Source: Haplomitrium mnioides (Eukaryota; Marchantiophyta; Haplomitriopsida; Calobryales). Taken from it: a stretch of 35,755 nt of DNA. Position numbers and translations under genes: made by a program. Below, piece by piece: positions 22,783 through 35,130 of this stretch (position 1 is its first letter; each line of letters begins with the position of its first letter). The stretch is taken from NCBI GenBank assembly GCA_049999725.1, contig JBNGIS010035560.1:1-35755 (forward strand). Direction: 5' to 3'. The notes below the pieces were generated by a model. It had not been told where the DNA came from. It saw nothing but the letters and a program-made list of their open reading frames with translations, and searched no databases.

Positions 22783-23652
22783 CAATCTGATACAACCCAA
22801 GATCTCTAAGCCTTTTCACACTAGTTAATCCATTCCAACCAAAGATCTCATAGAATTTTGATTTTATTCAATCAACAAAAACCCATGATCTCCTACTATT
22901 TGGATTTTATTGTTTCATAACAACCAAAATTCTTTGAGTGATGTGATTTAAACCAATCTCATACGACCCAAGATCTCGAAGCCTTTGCATATAATTTGAT
23001 CAATTCCAACCAAAGATCTCATAGAATTTTTATTTGATTTAATCTATCACAGCCCATGATCTAGGAGTGTTTGGATTTTATCTATTCTATCACAACCAAA
23101 GATCTTTGAGTGTTGTGATTTGAAGCAATCCAATACAACTCAAGATCTCAAAGCCTTTGCATATAATTTAATCCATTCTAACCAAAGATGTCATAGACTT
23201 TCAATTTTTTTTAATCCATCACAAACTATAATCTTAGAGTGTTTGGAAAAAAAAATTATTCTAAAAAAATCAAAAATCTTTCAAAGTTGTGATTTGAACC
23301 AATCAAATACAACCCAAAATCTTGAAGACTTTGTATGCAATTTAATCCATTTCAACCAAAGATCTCATAGAACTTTGATTTTATTTAATTCTCCACAACC
23401 AATGATCTCATAGTGTTAAACTTTGTTCCTCCCATCACAAAAAAAAGATCTTAAAGTGTTGTGATTAGAACCAGCTCATTACAACCCAAGATCTCAAAGT
23501 TTTTGCATAAAATTTAATTCATTCCAACAAAACATCTCATAGAACTTTGATTTGATTTAATCTATCACAACCGATAATCTCCGAGTGTTTGGAGTTTTTT
23601 CATTCCATTACAACTAAAAATCTTTGAGTGTTGTGATTTGAACCAATCCAAT
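22783..23652 (+). repeat. Five-monomer satellite duplication, left copy
   Basis: Shares with 27,423-28,265 a run of private variants: CAATCTGATACAACCC, CCTACTATTTGG/CCTATTGTTTGG, TGATGTGATTTAAACC, TTCTCCACAACC and TTTGGAGTTTTTT/TTTGAAGTTTTTT. It ends at the left edge of the 3.8-kb insert. Confidence 0.8.
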
Positions 23653-23798
23653 ATATCGAGTATTCCAATATATCAGCAAAAAAAAGGTTCAACACATAAA
23701 TTCTAGACGGTTGTAGACCTTTCTTCGTCCACATCTGAGGGAGACCTCAATATTCATGATCAAAGTGTGTTTGTTCAGAACACAAAAGCATACAATCT

Positions 23799-25005
23799 TT
23801 GGGCAATTTTAATTTTGGAGATGAGACACCATCTCGGATAGCACCACTTAAACAACGAGTGATTTTGTTTCAAGTTGCACTTCACAAGGAGATTGGGACA
23901 TCTGAAACAAACCAAATTCTTTTGGAGAAGTCTTTAGATGATAGATTGGGAAACAATTCTAGCAAAGAGTCTCAATCAATCAACATTTCTTTGAAGTTAT
24001 CGCCAAGGGCACCGATTTTGCTACAAAAAACATTTTCGTCTAATTGAGATATTGATCAAGATTCTGTTTTGGAATGGTACAGTTCTTCCAATCCCCAAGA
24101 AGAACCTCATCTCTCGAAAATATTTTGCGACGTAACAAACAGTGTTTACAATGATGACCAAGATCTTTAGGATGAATTATCTTCTATTGTTGGATTCGCT
24201 TATGGACTGAATTGTCCAGCACAATATAAGAATTCTTTGCCTCGACCAAAACCCAAACGGGTATACACCTTACGCAAAAGTTCTTTGCAGAAAGTCTATC
24301 ATGATGAGAGTTTTATGAAGAAAAATCTCAATCCAATGTCAATTTCTAAATTGAAGAGAATTTCTTATTGTCAAAATAATTGTTGCATTGTGCAAGATAG
24401 ATTTTTTGAAAACTGTCAAAGAAATGTACTTTCGACAAAGCATGAAGAATCTACATATCACATTGCAGTGGGGAATACCAAGAAAAGACTATGATGTTGA
24501 CAATCGGTTTACACTGCTTGGCGGTACCTTTGTCTATAGAAGAGCCTTTAAATTAATATTAGCAACAGGGAATGATAGAATCTAAGGGATTCAAAATCTC
24601 AAAAATGCAGATCTTAGAGGCATTTTTGGAAAAAGAGAACTATCTGCTAAAGGAGTTTTTGTGCGTGAGTGGATGGACAATTTTTTCCAAAGACATTGTG
24701 AGAGAATGCCCACTCACAAAGTGTATAACTTGCCCAATAATTTTACAAAATTGGAAGTTTATGACTACTACACAACTTATTTGAAAGAGAAAGATCCCCA
24801 TTGTATTTTTAGTTTCTTAGGTTTTACAAAACATTGCAGAACTCATTTTCTAAATGTAAAAATTCTAAAACGCAATAGATTTGATGTTTGCGAAACATGT
24901 GAAGAAATAAAATCTTTGCGAGAAAAATTTGTCTTAAAGTCCGACAAAGGTAACAAATTTTCTTCTCTTTTTACACCTTTGGCGAATCCATCCTCTTTTT
25001 TCTAG
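23799..25005 (+). pseudogene. Decayed transposase-like gene of an uncharacterised family
   Basis: From 23,799 to 24,494 one frame is readable with internal stops at 24,045 and 24,168. It then shifts near 24,480 to a second frame that runs to 25,005 with one stop at 24,583. The readable protein has a Cys pair in SYCQNNCCIV (near 24,365), a FTLLGGTFVYRRAFKLIL stretch, then GIQNL, an ERMPTHK motif, a YTTYLKEKDP stretch and RFDVCETCEEIKSLRE. The two Cys codons of CETC are at 24,889-891 and 24,898-900. From memory this motif order resembles widespread unnamed proteins regarded as transposon-derived: N-terminal Cys pair, AF region, ERMPT, then RF..C.TC before a DDE-like core. That core is not visible here. 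No name is claimed. Confidence 0.5.
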
Positions 25006-25789
25006 ACTCAAAGCTTAGTTCTAGAGATGTTATGTTTTCTCAACTTACAGCCAAAAGATATTTTTTTGGTGAAGTTATTTAGCAAAAAAGATTTGAGTTG
25101 AATAATTCTTAGTAAGTTGGGTTGTGAGAAGAGTGTCTATGCTTGCATAGAGTCTCTTGTTGTAAGTTTCAATTTTAACCTTGTGTGCAGTCGAATAAAT
25201 CAAGAAAATGAATTTGATTCTTGGTGGTGACCCTAGCCTTGCAACAAGTTTTGTTTTTGTTCTTTTAAATCAAGAGCTCTTGTAAAAAAAATTTGCAAGA
25301 ATCGTTTTTGTTGTTTGCAAATCCTCTACGTACATAGGATTTGTTCTTGTTCCCTTTAAAACCACTCGCGACAACAATCACAACAAGCCATGATATTGGT
25401 GTTGTTGTATTAGCCCTATGCGCGCATACGATCAATTGTTGTCTCCACTCATCCTAAACGCTCAGAGGATGTGTTCTGACACCTATTGTTTGCAAATCTT
25501 GTTTTTTCTCTTGTTTTCCTTTTTCCAAATCGCCTAAAGTTTATTTTTAGTCTTTTACAATTTTTTTCACTTCTACGAATTCAAACATTTGTTTAAGATG
25601 ACTTGAATGTTTATGGCACCTTAGGTTGTGTTTTGAAGTTACAAGTATCGACATATGCTTTACTAAACTACTTTTATGCCCTTTGTGCTTTTTGATGATG
25701 CAATCAAATATAATTGCCAATTGTTTCTTCATCGTGACCCATAAGTGAAAGAAAGAACAAAACTTGCAAATCATCAAAAAAAATGTTAT

Positions 25790-25869
25790 GCCGATGGTTA
25801 TAATAGATCAAGCAAACCTTGATGAATCTTCTGAAGCTGAATCTGAAGAAGTCGAGACAAATGACTAAA
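25790..25869 (+). pseudogene. Acidic C-terminal tail fragment
   Basis: A short frame ends in a Glu/Ser-rich tail (DESSEAESEEVETND) at TAA 25,867-25,869, followed by AT-rich sequence like a 3' flank. It could be the end of the decayed gene above, with a garbled or spliced section (25,006-25,789) between. Low certainty. Confidence 0.3.
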
Positions 25870-27422
25870 GTTATTTAAGAATTTTGCTATATATTTTGTA
25901 TTTTCAAGTATATTGTAATTTAAGATTATTATTTTATAAAGTACGTGAGAATCTTGTGAAGCAACTTGTTGAATTAATCTGACACCTTGAACTTTTTACT
26001 GTAAATCATTCCAAGTTGAATGTTATTTTCTATAAATGAAACTTAAATCTTTAGTTAATACTTTCATTTGCTTTGTAAAAATATTTTCTTCTCCAAAATG
26101 TAAGTATGTTTTTTCCAACTTTATTGTTTTCTAGAAGAGTTTAAGGTTATTGTCTCGCCAAAGCATGTGCTTCAATGGACTAATTATTTTTTCTTGTTAG
26201 GACTTTGATGTATAACTTAAAACCTTTAGCGCGGTTTGACTCACATATAGAGCTTTGTGTCTATTTTACTTTTAATTCTGAATAATAAATCGAAATCTTT
26301 TATGGCATTGAGTTTGTAGTCTCAAAATAGAACGTTTACAATCTGTATCATCGGTTAGAGAAGTGTGAACTCTATGTGCGTATAGACTTTGATTCGCGAG
26401 TCGAAATGTTGTGCGTACAAAAACTCTTATGTAGAACCTAAAACCTAGGTTCTTGTGAGTCATTGTTGTAGAGAATTCATATGGTAAGTTTAATTTCCTA
26501 TGCGCGCATAGACTTTGGGGTGGAAGTCCAAGCCTTCCACAAGTTCTACTTCTCATATACAACCCTCAAGCTTCTTCGTACAAAGACTACCGATTACAAC
26601 TTAGTTTGTACACAAGTCATAGACTCTTTTGTAGATCTTGAGACTTTTGTTTGGTTGAATCAAGTCTAAAACTTGGAGATGTTTCTTATTTACACTCTTA
26701 ATTCAATCTCCTTAGCTATTGCTTTTTTTATTCTGAACTATGATAAGTTTGTGTATATGCTTCATTGAATTATGAAATATTTTTAAATGGTGAAACCTTT
26801 TGTAAAGCCCATGATAACTTTTGCATGCATGGATTTTCAAATACAAGTGAAAGCTTCTTTCTTGCTTGAACTTTAAAATAAAGCTCCTAAATCCATGCAA
26901 TCTTTCATTTTCTTTGTTTTTGTGTTTACTATTGCAAACTCATTCCCTTGACTTCTAGTCTCATTGGGCTTTTTCTTTATGTTTTGCAATTTTTTTCCAA
27001 AAAAAAGGTTTGAAAGAGCACCATGTCTACTCGCACTTAGAGTTTGTGCAATCAAACAAATTTGAAAATAGTTTCTTATGAAGTGTATTTCAATTTTTGG
27101 GCTTAGAATTGTAATCAATGATAAATGCAATTTTTTGGTGAAAACTTACCATAATTTTTATACTTTTCATCAAATTCGAGTTTTCCAATATTTTCATAAA
27201 AACTAATAATATTGATTGATTTTGCACAACAGAATTGACTTTTTCTCTATCATGCTTGTTGAAACAACCAAAAAAAAGTATAAAAAACTCATGTACTTTT
27301 TTGTTTTTTAAAAGTAACCTCATTTTTTAATATTTTTTTCAGTTCAAAAATCACAATTTTTCCCAAAAAAAAAAAAGTTCATGTTTTGAGTAGCTTGTTC
27401 CTGGCTCAAAGTAGTGGCTGTT
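25870..27422. other. AT-rich non-coding part of the 3.8-kb insert
   Basis: No gene is recognised on either strand. The only structure I see is two palindrome-like boxes (26,372 and 26,498), related to a third at 25,416, and poly-A/poly-T tracts, for example 27,365-27,376. Confidence 0.6.
26498..26511. repeat. 14-bp palindrome CTATGCGCGCATAG, with diverged copies nearby
   Basis: A perfect palindrome followed by ACTTTG. Related boxes are CTATGTGCGTATAG plus ACTTTG at 26,372-26,391 and CTATGCGCGCATAC at 25,416-25,429. The purpose is unknown. Confidence 0.7.
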
Positions 27423-28265
27423 CAATCTGATACAACCCAAGATCTCTAGCCCTTTGCATACTAATTCCAACCAAAGATCGCATAGAGTTTTGATTTTATT
27501 CAGTCTTCAAAAACCCATGATCTCCTATTGTTTGGATTTTATTGTTCCATAACAACCAAAGGTCTTTGAATGATGTGATTTAAACCAATCTAATAAGACC
27601 CAAGATCTTGAAGCCTTTGCATATAATTTAATCAATTCCAACCAAAGATCTCATAGAATTTTGATTTGATTTAATCTATCACAACCCATGATCTGGATTT
27701 TATCCATTCTATCACAACCGAAGATCGTTGAGTGTTGTGATTTGAAGCAATCCAATACAACTCAAGATCTTAAAGCCTTTGCCAATCCATTCCAACCAAA
27801 GATGTTATGGACTTTCGATTTTTTTTAATCCATCACAACCTATAATCTCGGAGTGTTTGGATTTTTTTTTGATTCTATATAAATCAAAGATCTTTCAATG
27901 TTGTGATTTAAACCAATCAAATTCAACCCAAGATCTTGAAGCCTTTGCATGCAATTTAATCCATTTCAACCAAAGATCTTATGGAACTTTGATTTTACTT
28001 GATTCTCCACAACCGATGATCTCTAAATGTTAAACTTTAATCCTCCCATCACAACGAAAGATCTTAAAGTGTTGTGATAAGAACCTATTCATTACAACTC
28101 AACATCTCAAAGTTTTTGCACATAATTTAATTCTTTCCAACAAAACATCTCATAGAACTTTGATTTGGTTTAATTTATCACAACCAATAATCTTCGAGTG
28201 TTTGAAGTTTTTTATTCCATCACAACCAAAAAATCTTTGAGTTTTGTGATTTAAAACAATCCAAT
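27423..28265 (+). repeat. Five-monomer satellite duplication, right copy
   Basis: Pairs with 22,783-23,652 (see that entry). It is slightly shorter because of deletions such as the loss of the GAGTGTTT part near 27,693. Confidence 0.8.
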
Positions 28266-31200
28266 GCAACCCAAAATGTCAAAGCCTTTGCATATAATTA
28301 AATCCATTCCAACCAAAGATCTCAAAGAATTTGGATTTTATTCAGTCCATGACGCCCATGATCTCTGAGTGTTTAGATTTTATTTATTCCATCACAATGG
28401 AAGATCTTCAAGTGTTGTGATTTGAACCAACCCTATACAACCCAAAATCGCAAAGCCTTTGCAAGCAATTTAGACCATTCCAACCAAAGATCTAAAAGAA
28501 CTTTAATTTTATTTAATTTTCCATAACCGATGATCTCTAAGTGTTAGATTTTGTTTCTTCTATCCTAACCAAAGATTTTCGAGTGTTGTGATTTGAATGA
28601 ATCCAATACAACTCCAGATCTTGAAGCCTTTGTGTATAATTTATTGCATTCCAACAAACAATCTCATAGAACTTTTATTTGATTTAATCCATCACAACCA
28701 ATAATCTTCGAGTGTTTGGATTTTATTTATTCCATCATAACCGATAATCTCCGAATGTTTGGATTTTATTCATTCCATCACAACCAAAAATCTTTGAGTG
28801 TTGTGATTTGAACCAAAACAATACAACCCAAAATCTCAAAGCCTTTGTATACAATTTAATCCATTCCAACCAAAGATCTCAGAGATTTTGGATTTTATTC
28901 AATCCATGAGACCCATGATCTCCGAGTGTTTGGATTTTATTAATTCCATCATAAAGGAAGATGTTCGAGTGTTGTGATTTAAACCAATCTAATACAACCC
29001 AAAATCTCAAAGCCTTTGCATATAGTTTAATCTATTCCAACCAAAGATCTCATAGAATTTTGATTTTATTTAATCCATCACAACCTATAATCTCTGAATG
29101 TTTGGGTTTTACTTATTTCGTCACAACCAAAGATCTTTGAGTGTTGTGATTTGAACCAATCCAATACAACCCAATATCTTGAAGCCTGTGCACATAATTT
29201 AATCCATTCCATCAAAAGATCTCACAAATTTTTGATTTTATATAATCCATCACAACCCATGGTTTCCTAGTGTTGAATTTTCTTTATTCCATCACAATGA
29301 AAGATCTTCCAGTGTTGTTCTCTGAACCAATCCAATACAACCCAAAATCTGGAATCCTTTGCATATAATTCAATACATTCTAACCAAAGATCTTAAAGAA
29401 TTTCAATTCTATTTAATCTATCACTACCCATCATCTTTGAGTGTTTGCATTTTGCTTATTCCATCACAACCAAAGGTCTTCAAGTGTTGTGAGTCTAACC
29501 AATCCAAAACACCCCAAGATCTCAAAGCCTTTACATATAAATAAAACCATTCCAGCCACAGATCTCATACAATTTGCAATTTTGTTTAATCTATCACAAC
29601 CCATGAGCTCCGAGTAATGAACTTGTTTATTCCATCGCAAGAAAAATTTATTTGTGTGTTGGGACGAGAACCAATCCAATACAACAAAAGATCTCAAAGC
29701 TTTTAAATTTAATTTAATCCATTCCAACAAAAGATCTCATAAAACTTCGATTTTGTTTAACTCTCCACAACCCATGATCTCTCAGTGTTACATTTTGTTT
29801 CTCCCATCACAACTAAAGATCGTCGAGTGTTGTGATTTGAACCAATCCAATAAAGCCTAAGATCTTGATGCCTTTGCATATAATTTAATTCATTCCATTC
29901 AAATATCTCATAGATCTTTGATTTGATTGAATCTATCACAAGCAATTATCTCCGGGTGTTTGGATTTTTTTAATTCCATCACAATCAAAGATTTTTAAGT
30001 GTTGTGATTTGAACCAATCCAATACAACCCAAGATCTCGAAGCCTTTGCATAGAATTTAATCCATTCAGACCAAAGATCATATAGAATTTGAATTTTGTT
30101 TTCAATCTATGAGAGCCATGATCTCCGAGTGTTTGGATTTTATTAATTCCATCACAATGGAGCATCTTCAAGTGTTGTGATTTGAACCAATCTAATACAA
30201 CCCAAGATCTCAAAGCATTTGCATAAAATTTAATCAATTCTGACCAAAGATCTCATAGAACTTTGATTTTATTCAATCCTCCTTTACCCATGATCTGCGA
30301 GTATTCAACTTTATTTATTCAATCGTAACTGAAGATCTTTCAGTGTTTTAATTTGAACCAATCCAATACAACCCAAGATGTTGAAGACTTTGCATTAAAT
30401 TTAATCAATTCCAACCAAAGATCTCATAGAATCTTGGTTTGATTTAATTCATCACAACCCACGATCTCAAGGTGTTTGCATTTCATTTATTTCATTATAA
30501 CCAAAGGTCTTCAAGTCTTGTGATTTGAACCAATCCAATACATTGCAAGATCTTAAATCATTTGCATTAAATTTCATCCATTCCAACCAAAGATCACATA
30601 GAATCTTGATTTGATTTAATCTATCACAACCTATGATCTCGAATTGTTTGGATTTCTTTTATCCCATGACAACCAAAGCTATTCAAGTCTTGTCATTTGA
30701 ACCAATCCACTACAACCCTAGATCCCGAAGCCTTTGCATATAAGTTAATCCATTCTAACCAAAGATCTCATATAATTTTGATTTTTTTTTAATCCACGAT
30801 AACTCATGATCTCCAAGTATTTGGATTTCATTTATTCTAAAAAAATCGAAGATCTTCAAGTGTTGTGATTTGAACCAATCCAATACGACCCAAGATCTTT
30901 AAACCTTTACATAAAATTTAATCCATTCCAACCAAAGATCTCCTAGACTTTTGATTTTGTTTAATCCATCATAACCAATGATCTCAAAGTGTTTGGATTT
31001 TCTTTATTCCATCACAACCAAAGGTCTTCGAGTGTTGTCATTTTAACCAATCCAATACAACCAAAGATCTCAAAGCCTTTGCATATAATTTAATCCATTC
31101 CAACCAAAGATCTTATAGAGTTTTGATTTTATTCAATTTATCACAACTCATGATCTCTGACTGTTTGGATGTTATTTATTCCATTGCAACCAAAGATCTC

Positions 31201-33223
31201 TGAGTGTTGTGATTTGAACCAATTAATTAAATCTCAATATCTCGAAGCCTTTGCATATAACTTAATACTATCCAACAAAAGATCTCATAGAATTTCAGTT
31301 TTTTAATCCATCACAACCAATGATCTCCAAGTGCTAGGATTTATTTTATTCCATCTTAACTGAAGGTCTTCGAGTATCGTGACTTGAACAAATCCAATAA
31401 AATCCAAGATTTTGAAGCCTTTGTATATAATTTTATCCATTTGAACCAAATATCTCATAAAATTTTGGTTTTATTTAATCCATCAAATCCCATGATGTGT
31501 GGATGTTTGGGATTTATTTATTCCATCACAACCAAAAAATCTTTGAGTGTTGTGATTTGAACCCATCCAATACAACCCAATATCTCGAAGCCTTTGGATA
31601 TAATTTAATTTATTCAAACCAAAGATCTTAGAGAGTTTTGATTTTATTTAATCTATTACATATTATGGTCTCTACGTGTTGGATTTTGTTTAATCCATCA
31701 CAATAGAAGATCTTCAAGTGTGGTGATTTGAACCAATCCAATACAACCCGCGATTTTGAAGCCTTTGAATTTAATTTCATCAATTCCAACCAAATATCTC
31801 ATAGAAATTTAATTTGATTTAGTCCATCACAACCCATAATCATCGAATGTTTGGACAATATTTATTCTACAATAGTCAAAGATTTTTGAGTGTTGTGATT
31901 TGAACCAATCCAATACAACTCAAGATCTTGAAGCATTTTTATATAAATTAATCCATTCCAACCAATGATCTTATAGAATTTTTATTTTATTTAATCCATC
32001 TGGAAGTGTTTGGATTTTATTTATTCCATCACAACCAAAGGTCTTTGAGTGTTGTGATTTGAACCAATCAAAAACAACCCAAGATCTTGAAGCCTTTGAT
32101 TATTAAATAATCCAATCCAACCAAAGATCTCATAAAATTTCTATTTTATTTAATCCATTACAACCTATGATCTCCGAGTGTTTGGATTTTAGTTATTCCA
32201 TCACAACCCTTTCAAGGTCTTTGAGTGTTGTAATTTGAACCAATTCAATACAACCAAAGATCTCATGGCCTTTGCATACAATTTAATCCATTCCAACCAA
32301 AGATCTTATAGAATTGTTATATTTTTCAATCCACCATAGCCTATGATCTATGAATGTTTGGATTTTTTATTTTATCACAACCAAAAATCTTCGAGTGTTG
32401 TAATTTGAACCAATCCAATAAAACCCCAGAAATCAAAGTCTTTGCATAAGAGTGAATCAAATCCAACAAAATATCTCATAGAATTTTTATTCCTTTTAAT
32501 CCATCACAACCCAAAATCTCCTTAGGTTTGGATTTTATTTATTCTATCACAAGAAAAGATTTTCAAGTGTTGTGATTTGAACCAATTAATTACAACCCAA
32601 GATCTCAAAGTCTTTAAATATAATTTAATCCATTCCAACCAAAGATCTCATAGAATTTTGATCTTATTTAATCCATCATAGCCTATCATCTACGATGGTT
32701 GGATTTTATTTATTGCATCACAACTGAAGATCTTTGAGTGTTGTAATTTGAACCAATCCAATACAACCCAAGATTTCAAAGCAATCGCATAAAATATAAT
32801 CCATTCCAACCAAAGATCTCATAGAATTTTTAATCTTCGAGTATTGTGAGTTGAATGAATCCAATACAACCTAAGATCTTGTACTCTTTTCACATAATTT
32901 AATCCACTCCAACCAAAGATCTCATAGAATTTTTATTCTTTTCAATCTACTACAACCCATGATCTCTAAATGTTTGGATTTAATTTACTCCATTACAACC
33001 AAAGATCTTTGAGTGTTGTGATTTGTACGAGTCCAATACAACCCAAGCTCTCAAAGCTTTTGCATATAATTTAATCCATTCCAACCAAAGATCTTATGGA
33101 GTTTCAATTTTATTCAATTTGTCACAACCCATGATCTCTAGGTGTTTGGATTTGCTTATTCCATCACAAATAAAGATCTTTGAGCATTGTAATTTCAACC
33201 AATCCAATACAACCCAAGATCTC
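27423..33223 (+). repeat. 172-bp satellite array, block III (~34 monomers)
   Basis: Same orientation and structure as blocks I and II, ending in unit 4 at the insertion of element D. It begins with the right copy of the five-monomer duplication. A variant marker (CCATGAnrCCCATGATCT-like unit, followed by CACAATGGA in some copies) recurs near 28,340, 28,890 and 30,100, suggesting more higher-order structure. No gene. Confidence 0.95.
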
Positions 33224-34009
33224 TGTCAGCCAGTGCTTTGGAGCATTCAAGCGAAATTCACGAAATCAGAAGCATGAGCGACCCAAATGTTCCTTAGCAA
33301 GTGTGAAGGCCTCGCAGGAACAGTTGCTTACCTCAAACAGTTAATAAGAGCAGGGTGCATGAGTCTTGGGAGGGAAACAGGATCATGGCGGAGGAGAGGA
33401 GGAAGGAGAGCAAGGATCGCCATCCAGGGGAGGGGCCCCATTTTCAAATTCAAAGCAGGCTAGCGGGAATCCGTCGGCCTAAGAGGGATGCGGGGATGGG
33501 AGTTGGGGAGAAGGAACAAAGCAGTCACCCATGGCGAGGCGATCGCAGAAGGAAGAAGAAGGGATCAACAACAAGGAAGCCCGAAGGCACTCCGAAGAAA
33601 GGCAGATCGCGGGGGTCCTGCAGCGGCCACAAATCGGGAAGCAAGCATTAGGAGCTGACAAGAGGAGGTGAGATCGTCACGAGGGCGAGCAAGGCTAGGG
33701 AAGAGGGACGCCTCGATCCCGCAAGCAAGAGCAAGCTCTGCAGAGGCCGATCGAACGATCCATCCAAGTCGGTAAGTCCTGGTGAAAGAGTGGAGTCCCC
33801 GAAAGGTCCCACGAGATTCCACGGAAACGTGGCGTCTCTAGAGCCCTTCGTGGGATTCCGCAGATGACGTGGCGGCACCAAGAGGCGGATCTGCGGACAG
33901 GTGCCTCCCTAAGTGGGGAACCCACTTTACCTGGTTCCGATGCGTCTTACGACGAGGGGAGCCCGGTTAAGAGGGATCCGCGAGAAACCCAACAGGGGAG
34001 CAAGGAAAG

Positions 34010-34480
34010 AGGCACGAAACATCAATTTATCGCGAGTCTGGCTGAAGGAAATCGAGAGAGTGCCGGAAGGGCGATCTATCGAAGATCCAAGAGGAGGAGG
34101 AGCGCGGAAGCCGAAGGGGTGACCTAACGCAGATTCGCCAAGAGGAAACACAAAGGAGAGCCGAAAGGGGGATTGATCACTGATCTGACCGAATAAAAGC
34201 GAGTGAAGGCGAAAAGGCGACTTGTCGGCGAACCGATTCGAACAACGCGCATCAATAGCGAAGTGGTGACCCAGCGCAAACCGTCCAACGGAAAGAAGGC
34301 TGAGCTAGAAGGGCGATATGGCGCCTATCCGGTGGGGGGAAACGAAGAGCACGACGAAAGCACGATATGTCGGCAAATCGGCGAGCGAGATGAGAGCGAC
34401 CGGAAAACGAAGCTAGCACCGGTACGACCGACGGAGGAGCTACCGACGCCAAAAGGGTGACACTTCAACGCTTTGGCATC
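34010..34480 (+). repeat. Degenerate ~47-bp repeat array in element D
   Basis: Units with GCCGAAA/GCYGRAG starts and GAYNTATC or GATNTGTC cores occur through this stretch, for example near 34,067, 34,110, 34,160, 34,316 and 34,360. They are colinear with 10,600-11,010 in element C. Confidence 0.7.
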
Positions 34481-34759
34481 CAGAATGGTAAAAGTTCGAC
34501 GGGGTGCGGCAGAAAGTTCGAAAGGGGCGAACGGTCCGAAAGGACCTAGTAGTTCTTATAGCGAGATTTCAAAAGTGTTTAATGAAGCTAGCCTTATGTG
34601 CGAGTAGTTCTTACTTCAAAGGTACGTCAAAACGGCGACATCGACACCGTTCTTATTCGGCGAGCAGGGGAAGTCCGCGGTAGTTCTACGGATGACGTGG
34701 CGAGCGTAGGGAGTCCGCGGGAGGCTTCAGAAACGTGGCGTGCTGAGGAGCCGGGAGGT

Positions 34760-35130
34760 GTTTCCGAAGGTCAACTTCGGAAGAAGGGTCCGCGCGACGG
34801 TCCGCCTACCCCTTTGCGGGGCGGCGTCGGATGGCGCCTTTCGGATGATGTGGCGTCTTGGAAAGCGCGCAGGGGTTCCAAAGGTCAACATTGGAAGGAG
34901 GTCAGTGGGACGGTCAGCCTACCCCTTTGCGCGGCGGTGTCGGACGGTGGCCTTCGGAGGACGTGGCGACTCCAGGGACTCCGAGGCAATTCATGGGACA
35001 CGCGGCGCAAGGAGAGGAGTTCACTTGACCTAAGGCAACTCGCTGGTTAACTACGGAGGAAGAGTTCAGCGCGACAACCAGCCTACCCCTTGCAGGGCGG
35101 TGTCGGATGGCGAGGCAGCGGACGACGTGG
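34760..35130 (+). repeat. GC-rich hairpin-forming repeats in element D
   Basis: Three GACGGTCCGCC or GACGGTCAGCC modules begin at 34,796, 34,909 and 35,073. The spacing of 113 and 164 is identical to element C, and the same CCCC/GGGG pairing arms are present. Confidence 0.8.

Larger units (their letters stand above)
18438..23652 (+). repeat. 172-bp satellite array, block II (~30 monomers)
   Basis: Same orientation and unit structure as block I. It holds the 1,185-bp higher-order repeats (18,446-21,430) and the left copy of a five-monomer duplication (22,783-23,652). A T-run lies near 22,516. No gene. Confidence 0.95.
23653..27422. mobile_element. Non-satellite insert of ~3.8 kb carrying a decayed transposase-like gene
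   Basis: Sequence unrelated to the satellite, with both edges at the start of unit 4. The left part encodes a decayed protein (23,799-25,005); a short acidic tail frame lies at 25,790-25,869. The rest (25,870-27,422) is AT-rich without a recognisable gene. A 12-base direct repeat (TCCAATATATC) lies just inside the left edge. I found no terminal inverted repeats or clean target duplication, so its class is open. Confidence 0.6.

Noticed and set aside
14862-33223. CRISPR-like array
   Set aside because: There are no unique spacers between constant repeats; this is a diverged tandem satellite in eukaryotic sequence.
14862-33223. CENP-B-box in the satellite
   Set aside because: No TTCG....A..CGGG pattern is seen in the monomer.
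14875-33277. Many 60-98 codon open frames in the satellite
   Set aside because: They are readings of the 172-bp repeat (recurring NQSN, FAYNLI and NQRSH phrases) and not proteins.
34598-35050. 150-codon open frame as a gene
   Set aside because: It lies in the repeat modules of element D; element C has no matching intact frame.
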